Of a stretch of 64,000 bases of DNA, positions 36,326 to 45,200 are shown one piece after another. Numbering within the stretch: the first letter of the stretch is position 1; each line of letters begins with the position of its first letter. Both the position numbers and the translations under genes were made by a program. The notes beneath the pieces are model-generated. The model saw only the letters and a list, made by a program, of their open reading frames with translations, was not told where the DNA came from and did no database searches. Source of the stretch: an uncultured Geobacter sp. (GTDB lineage Bacteria; Desulfobacterota; Desulfuromonadia; Geobacterales; Geobacteraceae); assembly GCA_937886325.1 (NCBI GenBank), contig CALABV010000051.1, positions 1 to 64,000 on the forward strand, given 5' to 3'.

Positions 36326-37687
36326 ATGTCATTCGCAACCATCATACTTCTTCTCGGAGATTGCGCCTGTGCGGTTATTGCACTCCTTACGGGCCATTTC
36401 GTGCGTTTCGACACGGCGCCGGACCTCTATGAATTCTTTGTCGGAGACGGACTGGACCTTGCCTTTTTCATCGTCATCGTTACGTTTGCCTCATACCTGA
36501 TGGAGTTGTACGATACACAGAAAAAGCTGAGGAAGAGGGAAATTTTCGTCAGGTCGCTGGTGGCGGCGGCGGTATCGTTCTTCCTGCTCTCATCGCTTTT
36601 CTACATCATGCCTTTCCTGAAGTTCGGCCGGGGATTACTGCTGCTTTCGCTGTTGAACTTCGTCTTTTTCCAGTTCCTGTGGCACATCATCCACAAATAC
36701 GTCCATGAACTTTCCATCGAGCGGAGGGTCCTGGTAATCGGCACCGGTCCCTTGGCAAAGCTGATTGGCGGGCTTATCGTGACCACAAACCATACCCATA
36801 AGCTCGCCGGGTATTTCGGCTGCTGTCGGGAAACCATCGAGGTGCCCGGTGAATGCATCATCGGTTCAGGCGAAGAGGGAATCGTTGAAGCAGCGCGGCG
36901 TGAAAACGCGGAAAAGATCGTGATATCGCTGACCGAACGGCGTGGAAGCATCCCTCTGAGAGATCTGATGGACTGCAAATTCAGCGGGATCGAGGTTACG
37001 GACGCGCCCTCTTTCTACGAGCAGGTCACGGGAAAACTGCTGCTGGAAAGCATTACGCCCGGATGGTTCATCTTTTCAAACGGCTTCAAGGTGACGCGAC
37101 CCGCCCGCGCCTTCAAGAGGATATTCGACAAGATTCTGTCGTGCATAGGCGTAATTGTCACGCTGCCCCTTTTTCCGCTCATTGCCCTGGCAATCAAGGC
37201 AACCTCTCCCGGACCCGTGCTGTTCAGGCAGGTGAGGACCGGCAAGCATGAAAAGGAATTCGTGCTCTATAAATTCAGGACCATGCGTACAAACGCCGAG
37301 ACGAACACGGGCGCCGTCTGGGCGCAGAAAGACGATCCCAGGGTCACACCTGTCGGCAAATTCCTGAGAAAATCGAGGCTCGATGAGCTGCCCCAGCTGT
37401 TCAATGTCCTGAAGGGCGACATGAGCTTCATCGGTCCGCGACCGGAGCGGCCCGAGTTTGTCGAGAAGTTGAAAGAGCGGATCCCCTACTATTCCCACAG
37501 GCATTTCGTCAAGCCGGGAATAACCGGATGGGCGCAGATAAAATATCCCTACGGCGCGTCCGTGGAAGATGCCCTCGAAAAATTGCGGTATGATTTGTAC
37601 TATATTAAAAATTTATCAATCACACTTGATCTGCTGATATTTTTTGAGACCATTAAGGTGATTCTGTACAGCAGGGGCGGAAGGTAA
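36326..37687 (+). CDS. Initiating sugar transferase (undecaprenyl-phosphate glycosyl-1-phosphate transferase, XrtA type)
   Basis: This enzyme loads the first sugar phosphate onto undecaprenyl phosphate at the inner membrane. The 453-residue protein has an N-terminal block of membrane helices (about 1-120), a CoA-binding-like domain (RRVLVIGTGPLAKLIGGLI), a re-entrant helix near 265 and the C-terminal catalytic bac_transf domain: LYKFRTMRTNAE, DELPQLFNVLKGDMSFIGPRP and KPGITGWAQI. Its domain order matches the PEP-CTERM-associated EpsB-like family. A GGG/CCC-rich hairpin repeat separates it from the export genes. Confidence 0.94.
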   Translation: MSFATIILLLGDCACAVIALLTGHFVRFDTAPDLYEFFVGDGLDLAFFIVIVTFASYLMELYDTQKKLRKREIFVRSLVAAAVSFFLLSSLFYIMPFLKFGRGLLLLSLLNFVFFQFLWHIIHKYVHELSIERRVLVIGTGPLAKLIGGLIVTTNHTHKLAGYFGCCRETIEVPGECIIGSGEEGIVEAARRENAEKIVISLTERRGSIPLRDLMDCKFSGIEVTDAPSFYEQVTGKLLLESITPGWFIFSNGFKVTRPARAFKRIFDKILSCIGVIVTLPLFPLIALAIKATSPGPVLFRQVRTGKHEKEFVLYKFRTMRTNAETNTGAVWAQKDDPRVTPVGKFLRKSRLDELPQLFNVLKGDMSFIGPRPERPEFVEKLKERIPYYSHRHFVKPGITGWAQIKYPYGASVEDALEKLRYDLYYIKNLSITLDLLIFFETIKVILYSRGGR

Positions 37688-37693
37688 AAAGGC

Positions 37694-37771
37694 CAGGGTT
37701 CAAGGGGTCGAGGGTTCCAGGGTTCAAGTGAAAGCCCTAGACCCCTAGACCCCTCGCCCCCTCGAACCCTG
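37694..37771 (+). repeat. GGGTTCA/CCCTAGA-type heptad repeat forming a long hairpin
   Basis: The left arm (37694-37714) and right arm (37751-37771) pair at 19 of 21 positions. The arms are built from short units such as GGGTTCA, GGGGTCG and CCCTAGA. The first 29 bases are identical to 62998-63026. The hairpin lies in the transcribed gap between the sugar transferase and export genes, with no T-tract. Confidence 0.85.
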
Positions 37772-37791
37772 CATTCAAAGAGGAGAACACC

Positions 37792-38598
37792 ATGAAAAGA
37801 TTACTGTTTGCGGCACTGATTGTTCTGGCGCTTCCCTTTGCGGCGTCAGCGGCGGATGATGACTATGTCATCGGCGATGGCGACGGTCTGCAGATTGGCG
37901 TCTGGGGTGTCCCGGAAATGAGCGTGGCCGTAACGGTAAGACCCGACGGCAAGATTACTCTTCCGGCAGCCGGTGACGTGACCGCCGCGGGTTTTACACC
38001 GCCGCAACTGGCGACGAAGCTCTCCGAAAGACTGAGCGAATTTGTCAAGAAGCCGATTGTAACGGTAACGGTGACCGGCATGACCAACAGCAAGATATAC
38101 GTCATCGGCGGAGGGGTCGCTTCCGGCGTCTACAGCCTGCCCGGGAGGACGACCCTGATGAAATTCCTGAGCAGATTCGGCAATTTCAACACGGCGGATC
38201 TGGATCACGCCTATATCGTCCGGGACGGGAAAAAATTGGATGTCAACTTCACGAAACTCCTGGTCAAGGGTGATTTCGCCTCCGACATCCCCCTCATGTC
38301 CGAGGATATCATCTTCATCCCCGACAACGAACTGAAGAAGATATATGTCATGGGCGCCGTGGCCAGCCCCAAGTATGTCTTCTACCGTGAAAACATCAGA
38401 ATTCTCGATGCCATTCTTGAAGCCGGCGGATTCACGAAATTCGCGAAGGAGAACAGTGTCATCGTTCAGCGAAAAACGCCGCAGGGGATGCAGGAGATCC
38501 CGGTGAAGGTCAAGGACCTGATGAAGGACGGCGACCTCAGCCAGAATATCCCCCTGCAACCCGGCGACTTCGTTATCGTTAAGGAAGGCATTTTCTAA
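37792..38598 (+). CDS. Polysaccharide export protein (Wza-like, XrtA/PEP-CTERM type)
   Basis: The 268-residue protein has a cleaved signal peptide (MKRLLFAALIVLALPFAASA), a Poly_export domain (YVIGDGDGLQIGVWGVPEMS) and two SLBB domains (about 100-175 and 185-265, IYVMGAVASPKYVFY). It is expected to form the outer-membrane channel for the polymer. The usual Wza lipobox cysteine is absent; export proteins of this family often have a plain signal peptide. AAAGAGGAG precedes the ATG. Confidence 0.93.
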   Translation: MKRLLFAALIVLALPFAASAADDDYVIGDGDGLQIGVWGVPEMSVAVTVRPDGKITLPAAGDVTAAGFTPPQLATKLSERLSEFVKKPIVTVTVTGMTNSKIYVIGGGVASGVYSLPGRTTLMKFLSRFGNFNTADLDHAYIVRDGKKLDVNFTKLLVKGDFASDIPLMSEDIIFIPDNELKKIYVMGAVASPKYVFYRENIRILDAILEAGGFTKFAKENSVIVQRKTPQGMQEIPVKVKDLMKDGDLSQNIPLQPGDFVIVKEGIF

Positions 38599-38619
38599 GA
38601 CGAGATTCGGGAGAGAACC

Positions 38620-40155
38620 ATGGAATCACCACGGAAGGAATTGGGAAAATACCTGGCAATGATAGTCAAGCGCCGTTATCTGTTTGTGGTTGTGGCGCTT
38701 GCCGTCATGTCGGTGTTCGCCTGGGGAGGGTATCTGCTTCCTACGAAATATGAGGCAAAAAGCACCATTTTCATCGAGAAGACCGTGATCGGCGAACTGG
38801 TGAAGGGGATTGCCATCTCCCCCTCCATTGCAGACAAGGTGCGGGTGCTCAGGTATGCGCTGCTCAGCCGGGGGCTCATCCTGCGGGTGATGAATGACCT
38901 GGACCTGGACGTCAAGGCCAAGACCCCCAAACAGCAGGAGCTGATGATTGAGGACTTTCAGAAAAGAACCGAGATCAGCGTCAAGGGGAACGATCTCTTC
39001 ATAGTCTCGATCCGGGACAAGGACCCGCGGCTTGCCACCAACTATGTGAATGCGCTGGTCAGACGGTACCTTGAAGAGAATGTTTCGGCCAAGAGGGAGG
39101 AATCCTACGGCGCCAACCGCTTCCTGGCGGAGCAACTTGCCCTCTTCAAGCAAAAGCTCAACAAGGCGGATGAAGAGGTGATCAAGTTCCGCCAGAAGCA
39201 GGGTGTGGCGGTGGCCATGGATGAGGAAGGCATCGTTAAGGAGATTAAGGTATTTAAAGCCCAGATGGATGAAGGCCGCATGCGCAGAAATGAGCTTGCG
39301 AGCACCCTGAGAACCGTCAGGATTCAGATGAAAAGCGTCCAGCCCACGGTTTCCATCCTGAGCACCAAGGCGGGCGGAGGCAGTGTTCAGGCCCTTGAAA
39401 ACAGGATAAAGCTGCTCCTGGTCAGCTACACGGAGAATTATCCCGAAATCGTGAAGCTGCGGGCCGAGATCGAAGCGATCAAGAAGCAGAACAAGGCCCC
39501 TGCCGCCGGCGGCGTAGCGTCCGAAGAAATGACCACAGTGAATCCCGTGTATCAGCAACTGGAACAGGCCGCCCTGCAGACCGAGGCGGAGATCCAGGCC
39601 CTCAATGCCAAGATCGGGCAGCTGGGCGGCCTGATAGCCGAGCGGGAGCGTGAATTGAGGAATGTGCCGGCAAACAAGAAGTTGCTGGCCGACCTGGAGC
39701 AGGAAAGAAGCACCTACAAGAACATGTATGCCGAGTTGCAGGCCCGCGCCGGTGTTTCCGAGGTCTCCAAGCAGATGGAAGTGGGGGACAAGTCCGCGGC
39801 GTTCCGAATCGTCGATCCGGCCGTTGTGCCGGTGAAACCGGTGAGCCCCGACCGGGTGAAACTGATCCTCGCCGGAATTTTCCTCGGCATCGTGGGAGGG
39901 TTCGGCGGAGTGCTCCTGCGGGAAGCTCTCGATTCCTCCATCAAAGACCTTCATACGCTGAAGGGATTGGGTGTTACCATTCTGGCCGTGATCCCGAAAA
40001 TGACGAACGCCGCGGAGGAGCTGGAGGTACAAAAGCGAGACAGGAAGGTCTTCATTGCGGCCGGTTGTTATTTCATGGTTATCTGTCTGCTCCTTGTACA
40101 CGAAATGCTAAGCCTGACCTATGTGGACCACATATTCTCATTCCTGCAGCTCTGA
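38620..40155 (+). CDS. Polysaccharide chain-length determinant (Wzz-like, XrtA type)
   Basis: The 511-residue inner-membrane protein has a Wzz domain with a first transmembrane helix (YLFVVVALAVMSVFAWGGYL), a long periplasmic coiled coil (about 150-400) and a second helix near 420 (LILAGIFLGIVGGFGGVLL). A further hydrophobic segment lies near the end. There is no kinase domain; the separate kinase follows. It controls polymer length together with the tyrosine kinase. The spacing of 21 bases from the export gene shows co-transcription. Confidence 0.93.
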   Translation: MESPRKELGKYLAMIVKRRYLFVVVALAVMSVFAWGGYLLPTKYEAKSTIFIEKTVIGELVKGIAISPSIADKVRVLRYALLSRGLILRVMNDLDLDVKAKTPKQQELMIEDFQKRTEISVKGNDLFIVSIRDKDPRLATNYVNALVRRYLEENVSAKREESYGANRFLAEQLALFKQKLNKADEEVIKFRQKQGVAVAMDEEGIVKEIKVFKAQMDEGRMRRNELASTLRTVRIQMKSVQPTVSILSTKAGGGSVQALENRIKLLLVSYTENYPEIVKLRAEIEAIKKQNKAPAAGGVASEEMTTVNPVYQQLEQAALQTEAEIQALNAKIGQLGGLIAERERELRNVPANKKLLADLEQERSTYKNMYAELQARAGVSEVSKQMEVGDKSAAFRIVDPAVVPVKPVSPDRVKLILAGIFLGIVGGFGGVLLREALDSSIKDLHTLKGLGVTILAVIPKMTNAAEELEVQKRDRKVFIAAGCYFMVICLLLVHEMLSLTYVDHIFSFLQL

Positions 40156-40212
40156 ACGTGTTACGGGCCATATGAGGCCGGATGCGGAAACAACGGAAGA
40201 AAGGATGTCCCT

Positions 40213-41049
40213 ATGAGCAGAATCGAGAAAGCGCTCGAGAAAGCCGTACAGATGCGGCAGGAGAAAGCCCCGGAAAGAACGCCGGAAAAAAGGGAGCCTG
40301 ACGCACCGGTCCCGAAAGTGTTCGAAGCGGACCAGCATCCCGAGATAACGAGTCCCTACCTGATTACCGTTCAGGAGCCGGGATCTCCGGTGTCGGAAGA
40401 ATACAGGAAACTCAAGTCCCTTATCGTCAGGATGACGCAGGATAAGTTTCTCAACACCATCATGGTGACGAGCACCTGCAAGGGAGAAGGAAAAACCATT
40501 ACCGCCCTGAATCTGGCCATTACCCTTGCCCAGGAATACGACCATACCGTGCTGCTGGTGGACGCGGACCTCCGCGCGCCGTCCATCACCAGGTATCTGG
40601 GCATCAAGGCGGATGCGGGCCTTTCCGACTGCCTTTCCAACGGCAGGGATATCGGGAGCGCCCTGGTGAAGACCGGCATCGGCAAGCTGGTGCTCTTCCC
40701 AGCCGGCGCCACGGTTTCGAACCCCGTGGAAATGCTGTCTTCCAGCCGCATGAAGCAGCTCGTGCAGGAATTGAAGAACAGGTACCGGGACCGCTACATC
40801 ATCTTCGACACCCCGCCCGTCCTGCAATTCGCCGAGGCCCACGCCATCGGATCCTGTGTCGACGGGGTTGTATTCGTGGTCGGCGAAGGGCAGGCGCCGG
40901 TGAATGACGTGAAGGAAGCGTTCCGGTTGCTGAAGGATTGCGAAATGCTCGGCGTGGTCTTTAACAACGTCGCCTCGGCGCGTTTTACCGAGGGGTACAA
41001 CTACCGGTACAGCTACAAGTACTACAAGAAAAGCTCCTATGGCGATTGA
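40213..41049 (+). CDS. Tyrosine autokinase (BY-kinase, XrtA type)
   Basis: The 278-residue cytoplasmic kinase starts with the family's MSRIEKALEKAVQMR and has Walker A' (TSTCKGEGKTITALNLA), Walker A (VLLVDADLRAPS) and Walker B (YIIFDTPPVL). The C-terminus is tyrosine-rich (YNYRYSYKYYKKSSYGD), the usual autophosphorylation cluster. By analogy with Wzc/CpsD, cycling of phosphorylation with the chain-length protein drives polymerisation and export. Confidence 0.94.
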   Translation: MSRIEKALEKAVQMRQEKAPERTPEKREPDAPVPKVFEADQHPEITSPYLITVQEPGSPVSEEYRKLKSLIVRMTQDKFLNTIMVTSTCKGEGKTITALNLAITLAQEYDHTVLLVDADLRAPSITRYLGIKADAGLSDCLSNGRDIGSALVKTGIGKLVLFPAGATVSNPVEMLSSSRMKQLVQELKNRYRDRYIIFDTPPVLQFAEAHAIGSCVDGVVFVVGEGQAPVNDVKEAFRLLKDCEMLGVVFNNVASARFTEGYNYRYSYKYYKKSSYGD

Positions 41050-41117
41050 TTTCCGGCCGGAAACCGGTTGCCGCCGTAGAGAGGGTCGATGGTAATCGGG
41101 AGAAAGGGTGAGGACAC

Positions 41118-42476
41118 ATGAACATTCCGAGAGTCAAGGTTTTACTTGCCGTGCTGGCGTTTTCCTTGGGGCTGTCTGCTGTCGCCCAAGCGGAGTTCCG
41201 GTTCTCACCGTACATCGGTATCAGGGAAGAGTACAACGACAACATCGACTCCTCCGCTACCGACAAACGAGAGGATTTCATCACGACCGTCAACCCGGGA
41301 ATCAACATGTCCTACGGCGGGGAACTCCTTGATTTTTATCTGGACTACGGACTGCGCTACCTCATCTATGCCCGCAATACGAAAGAGAACGAGCTGTATA
41401 ATAACGTCAATCTGCAGTCCACCATACGGCCGTTCAGGAAGTATTTCTTCATCAGGCTCTCGGATTTCTTTTCCCTGGTGCCCATCGACCAGAGACGTCC
41501 GGTGGGCTACGAAAACAATCTGACAAACCTGACCAATTCAAATATCTTTTCGGTCAACCCTTATTTCGAATACCCCCTGAGCGCGACTTTCACGGTCAAG
41601 GCCGGCTACGCCTACCAGAATTCCTGGTACGAGAGCAAGGACGGTGACGACAGCCAGGACCATACCATCACCGCGGGCGTGAGCAAGGAGTTCTCGTCCC
41701 GACTTGCGGCGTCTCTTTTCTACAATTATCAGTTCCACCGGCCTGAAATGAAACTGGACGCCTACGACAGGCAGGGCGCGACACTTTCCCTGAATTACGG
41801 CCTGACCGAAAAGCTGTTCTTCGAAGGTTCAGTAGGCTGGACCATGTTCGATTACACCAAACAGAACAGAGACTTCAGCGATATCCCCTGGAGCGCCAAC
41901 GCGCGCTATATCCTGTCTCCGTCGCTGACGCTTCGGGCGGGCTACTCGAAGAGCTACAGTGACACATCGAGCCAGACGCCGGCAACGGCGGGCAGTTTTG
42001 CGCCCGCCTCGGAGGGCATCATCTACCCGGGCGAGTCCTATATTATCATCGACGGGAAAGTCATTCCCGCATCCTCGGTGCGGCTCGACTCCATCGATGG
42101 GGGGCTCTACCGCAGCGAATCCTTCACGGTCGGGGTTGCCTATTCCGGAAAAATGTCGGCCGGCCTTTCCGGGTTCCTGAACAAAAACAAATACATGGAC
42201 ATCGACAGGGATGACCGGTCCACCGGCGTTAATCTGTCAGTAATGGTACCGCTCACTTCCCTTATCACCGCAAATGTGAACGGCCTGTACAGCTACAACA
42301 AATATCGCCCCGATAACGAGAAAGTAAACCGTTACGGGGCACGCCTGGCCCTTGACTATGCCCTGAAAATCACCACCCTGACCCTGGGCTATGCTTTCAG
42401 CTGCGATGATTCCAATTTCGATGGAAATGATTACACCACAAATGTCGTCTGGATCGGGGCACGCTTTGTATTCTGA
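41118..42476 (+). CDS. XrtA/PEP-CTERM-associated outer-membrane beta-barrel protein
   Basis: The 452-residue protein has a signal peptide (about 1-24) and alternating amphipathic strands typical of a barrel (YRYL-type strands such as LDFYLDYGLRYLIYARNTKE). The last residues VVWIGARFVF end in phenylalanine, the outer-membrane targeting signal. It corresponds to the uncharacterised outer-membrane family found in PEP-CTERM loci. A role as secretion porin or polymer-binding channel is inferred from context. The gene follows the kinase by 68 bases. Confidence 0.9.
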   Translation: MNIPRVKVLLAVLAFSLGLSAVAQAEFRFSPYIGIREEYNDNIDSSATDKREDFITTVNPGINMSYGGELLDFYLDYGLRYLIYARNTKENELYNNVNLQSTIRPFRKYFFIRLSDFFSLVPIDQRRPVGYENNLTNLTNSNIFSVNPYFEYPLSATFTVKAGYAYQNSWYESKDGDDSQDHTITAGVSKEFSSRLAASLFYNYQFHRPEMKLDAYDRQGATLSLNYGLTEKLFFEGSVGWTMFDYTKQNRDFSDIPWSANARYILSPSLTLRAGYSKSYSDTSSQTPATAGSFAPASEGIIYPGESYIIIDGKVIPASSVRLDSIDGGLYRSESFTVGVAYSGKMSAGLSGFLNKNKYMDIDRDDRSTGVNLSVMVPLTSLITANVNGLYSYNKYRPDNEKVNRYGARLALDYALKITTLTLGYAFSCDDSNFDGNDYTTNVVWIGARFVF

Positions 42477-42489
42477 GGGATATTCAACC

Positions 42490-43647
42490 ATGTATGAGAA
42501 ATTCTTCGAACTGGAGAAAAAGCCCTTCGAACTGGTTCCGAATCCCGAGTTCCTGTTCCTGAGCAAATCCCATAAAAAGGCGATCGTCTACCTAGACTAC
42601 GGCCTCAAGGAGCACTCCGGGTTTATCCTTGTAACCGGGGAGGTGGGGTCCGGAAAAACGACGATAGTCCGCAACCTGCTCAAAAACCTGGACGACACGG
42701 TAACCCTGTCCAAGGTTTTCAATACCAAAGTCACATCCGAACAACTCATCGCCATGGTGAATGACGACTTCGGCCTGGATACCGCTCACAAGGACAAGAT
42801 AACCCTGTTGCGGGAACTGACCGACTTTCTCATCGACCAGCATGCCGCGGGCCGCTGGCCGACCCTTATCATCGATGAGGCGCAGAACCTCTCCGGCGAG
42901 TTGCTTGAAGAAGTCCGGATGCTGTCCAATCTGGAAACCGACACCAGCAAGCTGTTGCAGATAATTCTAGTCGGCCAGCCGGAATTGAGAAAAACCCTGG
43001 CCCAGCCGGAATTGAGACAGCTCAGGCAGCGCATCAGCATCAGCTGTCATTTGATGCCCTTGTCGAGACAGGAAACCGAGGACTATATTTTCCACCGGCT
43101 CGAGATAGCCGGCAACCGTAACGCGGTTTCCTTTGACGACGGAAGCATCGACATCATCTACAGCTTCAGCAGGGGGATACCAAGGCTGGTCAATATCATC
43201 TGCGACTTTCTCATGCTCTCAGCCTTCGCGGAAGAGACAAGGCGGATGACAAAGGAACTGGTGCAGGAAGTGATCGGTGAAATAGAAATCGAGAATGCCT
43301 ATTGGAATGACGTTACCCCTGAAGGCTCGTTTCCGGGGAACAGGACGTTCCTGTTCGACATCAACGAAAGGCTGTCCCGGCTGGAAGAGTTCGTCGCCCA
43401 TACCGGCATCACGGAAAAAGAGAAGCTGAATCTTCATGACAGCGTAGCGGGCATGGAAAAACATGTATCCACTTTCATGGCAAAGTCGCAAGCCGATATG
43501 GCCGTCCTTGACGCCCAGATTAAGGATGCTCTGCGGGAATTCGACGAGCTCAAAATGAGCGCCTGGATCAACAACGCACGCTCAACGATAGATGTCGCGA
43601 GGGCGGAGCCTGAAAAGAAGCGTCTCTGGGGAAGGCTTTTCGGCTGA
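42490..43647 (+). CDS. ExeA-like AAA ATPase (XrtA/PEP-CTERM-associated)
   Basis: The 385-residue protein begins MYEKFFELEKKPFELVPNPE, the hallmark of this family. It has Walker A (GEVGSGKTTIVRNLL) and Walker B (LIIDEAQNLS), then a helical C-terminal segment that may be coiled coil. Relatives of ExeA power or organise secretion and pilus assembly; its exact role in XrtA systems is not known. GAGGGA precedes the ATG at 42490; an earlier in-frame ATG lies inside the barrel gene. Confidence 0.92.
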   Translation: MYEKFFELEKKPFELVPNPEFLFLSKSHKKAIVYLDYGLKEHSGFILVTGEVGSGKTTIVRNLLKNLDDTVTLSKVFNTKVTSEQLIAMVNDDFGLDTAHKDKITLLRELTDFLIDQHAAGRWPTLIIDEAQNLSGELLEEVRMLSNLETDTSKLLQIILVGQPELRKTLAQPELRQLRQRISISCHLMPLSRQETEDYIFHRLEIAGNRNAVSFDDGSIDIIYSFSRGIPRLVNIICDFLMLSAFAEETRRMTKELVQEVIGEIEIENAYWNDVTPEGSFPGNRTFLFDINERLSRLEEFVAHTGITEKEKLNLHDSVAGMEKHVSTFMAKSQADMAVLDAQIKDALREFDELKMSAWINNARSTIDVARAEPEKKRLWGRLFG

Positions 43648-43757
43648 CCCCCCGCATTGCTGGAAGCGAAAGGTTTTGTATGCGCCGCAGCGTAGGAGTG
43701 CACGTCATGCGCACGTTGTTCATGAGTGGTGGAGAGCTATGAGAAGGGGGCCTGAAA

Positions 43758-44267
43758 ATGCGCACCGAAACTGGAAACTGGTATGCCCTCCATGTCAAGC
43801 CTCGCCATGAGTTCGCGACCGACAGCGAGCTGACCCGCAAGGGCATAGCAACCTGTCTGCCCGCTGTCACAAGGCTCAGGCAGTGGAAAGATCGGAAAAA
43901 ACTGGTCGATTTCCCCCTCTTCCCCGGATATCTTTTTGTCCGCGTCGAACCATGTCATGAAGATTTCAATCGCGTGCTCCGGACTCCCGGCGCGCTGACC
44001 CTGCTTTCCACGGTTCCGGGCACGCCGACACCCATCCCCCCCCACGAGATTCATTCGCTCATGCTCCTGGTGGAAAAAGCGGGAGACATCGATGTCTACC
44101 CTCACCTGACGCCGGGGACCAGGGTACGGGTCCGGAGAGGGATCTTCACGGGGGCGGAGGGTGTCCTGGTGAAGAAGGAAAGCCATCTGCTGTTTGTCGT
44201 CAGCATCAACATCCTGAGCCGGAGTGTGGGCGTGAGGATGTACGCAGATGATCTGGAAGCGGCCTGA
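43758..44267 (+). CDS. NusG-like transcription antiterminator (RfaH/UpxY type)
   Basis: The 169-residue protein has the NGN domain (WYALHVKPRHEFATDSEL, FPGYLFVRVEP) and a C-terminal KOW domain (LTPGTRVRVRRGIFTGAEGV). Specialised NusG paralogues in polysaccharide operons let RNA polymerase read long operons without premature termination. That fits its position before a run of more than fifteen genes. The housekeeping nusG lies elsewhere. GGGGG precedes the ATG. A GGCGGTA motif just after the stop (44268) resembles the first part of the ops element, but the match is too short to claim. Confidence 0.9.
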   Translation: MRTETGNWYALHVKPRHEFATDSELTRKGIATCLPAVTRLRQWKDRKKLVDFPLFPGYLFVRVEPCHEDFNRVLRTPGALTLLSTVPGTPTPIPPHEIHSLMLLVEKAGDIDVYPHLTPGTRVRVRRGIFTGAEGVLVKKESHLLFVVSINILSRSVGVRMYADDLEAA

Positions 44268-44390
44268 GGCGGTATTCCGGTCGCTGCATTGCAGGAGAAT
44301 CGGACCAAAAAAGTGCAATAATCCTTGTCGGTTACGAACGCTCCTGTAACCGAGGGGGCGGAGCCGTATCACACGCCGGCGCACGTCGCA

Positions 44391-45200
44391 ATGGAAACAG
44401 CCATATCTCCCCACTTCAAAATCCTTTTCATTACCCAGGACGACCCCTTCTACGTCAGGCTGTTCTTCGAGGAATTCTTTTCAGCCTGTGACGACAGGGA
44501 GGAGATCGCGGGGGTGGTGCTGGCCGCGCCCATGGGCAAGAAGAACGCCGCCGCGCTGGCCCGCCGGATGCTGGACTTCTATGGACCGCTGGATTTCCTG
44601 CGGGTCGGTTCTCGCTATGCCGCGTATCGTCTCGGGGACACGATGGCCGGCCTGACTGGGTGCAGGAAGTCCTTCAGCATCGGGCGACTCTGCAAGGGGT
44701 ACGGCATTCCCGTTCTTCGGGAAAGCAGGGTCAACTCACCTGAATTCCTGCAAAAGGTCGCGGAAATCGCGCCGGACCTGATCATTTCCGTGGCCGCGCC
44801 GATGGTCTTCAAAAAAGAGCTGCTCGCCGCGCCGCGGTGCGGGTGCATCAATATCCACCACGGCATGCTCCCCCGCTACCGGGGGATGCTGCCCAATTTC
44901 TGGCAGATGTACCACGGCGAAAAACGGGCGGGCATTACGGTCCATGAAATGAGCGAGAAACTGGACGACGGAGGGATAATCATCCAGGAAGAGGTGGAGA
45001 TAGGGTCGGACGAGACGCTGGACGCCCTTATCCGGCGAACCAAGCGGCTGGGCGCACGGGTCATGATCCGGGCAATCGGCCTCATCAAGGCGGGCGAGGT
45101 CTCCTATCGCCCGAACCGCGCGGAGCAGGCTTCGTACTTCACGTTCCCGTCGCGACGGGATGTGCTGGAATTCAGGCGCAGGGGAAAGAGGATCCTATGA
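44391..45200 (+). CDS. Formyltransferase-family protein
   Basis: The 269-residue product has the formyltransferase core: INIHHGMLPRYRGMLPNFWQ carries the catalytic histidine and LDDGGIIIQEEVEIG the aspartate. Such enzymes transfer formyl from formyl-tetrahydrofolate to an amino group, here presumably an amino sugar of the polymer or its precursor. The start is uncertain: the ATG at 44391 directly precedes the conserved HFKILFITQDD, and a TTG at 44325 is the only upstream option; neither has a clear ribosome binding site. Its stop overlaps the next gene by four bases. Confidence 0.85.
   Translation: METAISPHFKILFITQDDPFYVRLFFEEFFSACDDREEIAGVVLAAPMGKKNAAALARRMLDFYGPLDFLRVGSRYAAYRLGDTMAGLTGCRKSFSIGRLCKGYGIPVLRESRVNSPEFLQKVAEIAPDLIISVAAPMVFKKELLAAPRCGCINIHHGMLPRYRGMLPNFWQMYHGEKRAGITVHEMSEKLDDGGIIIQEEVEIGSDETLDALIRRTKRLGARVMIRAIGLIKAGEVSYRPNRAEQASYFTFPSRRDVLEFRRRGKRIL

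Noticed and set aside
44268..44280. ops-like element after the NusG paralogue
   Set aside because: Only GGCGGTA matches; the rest of the ops consensus is absent and similar 7-mers occur by chance within genes.
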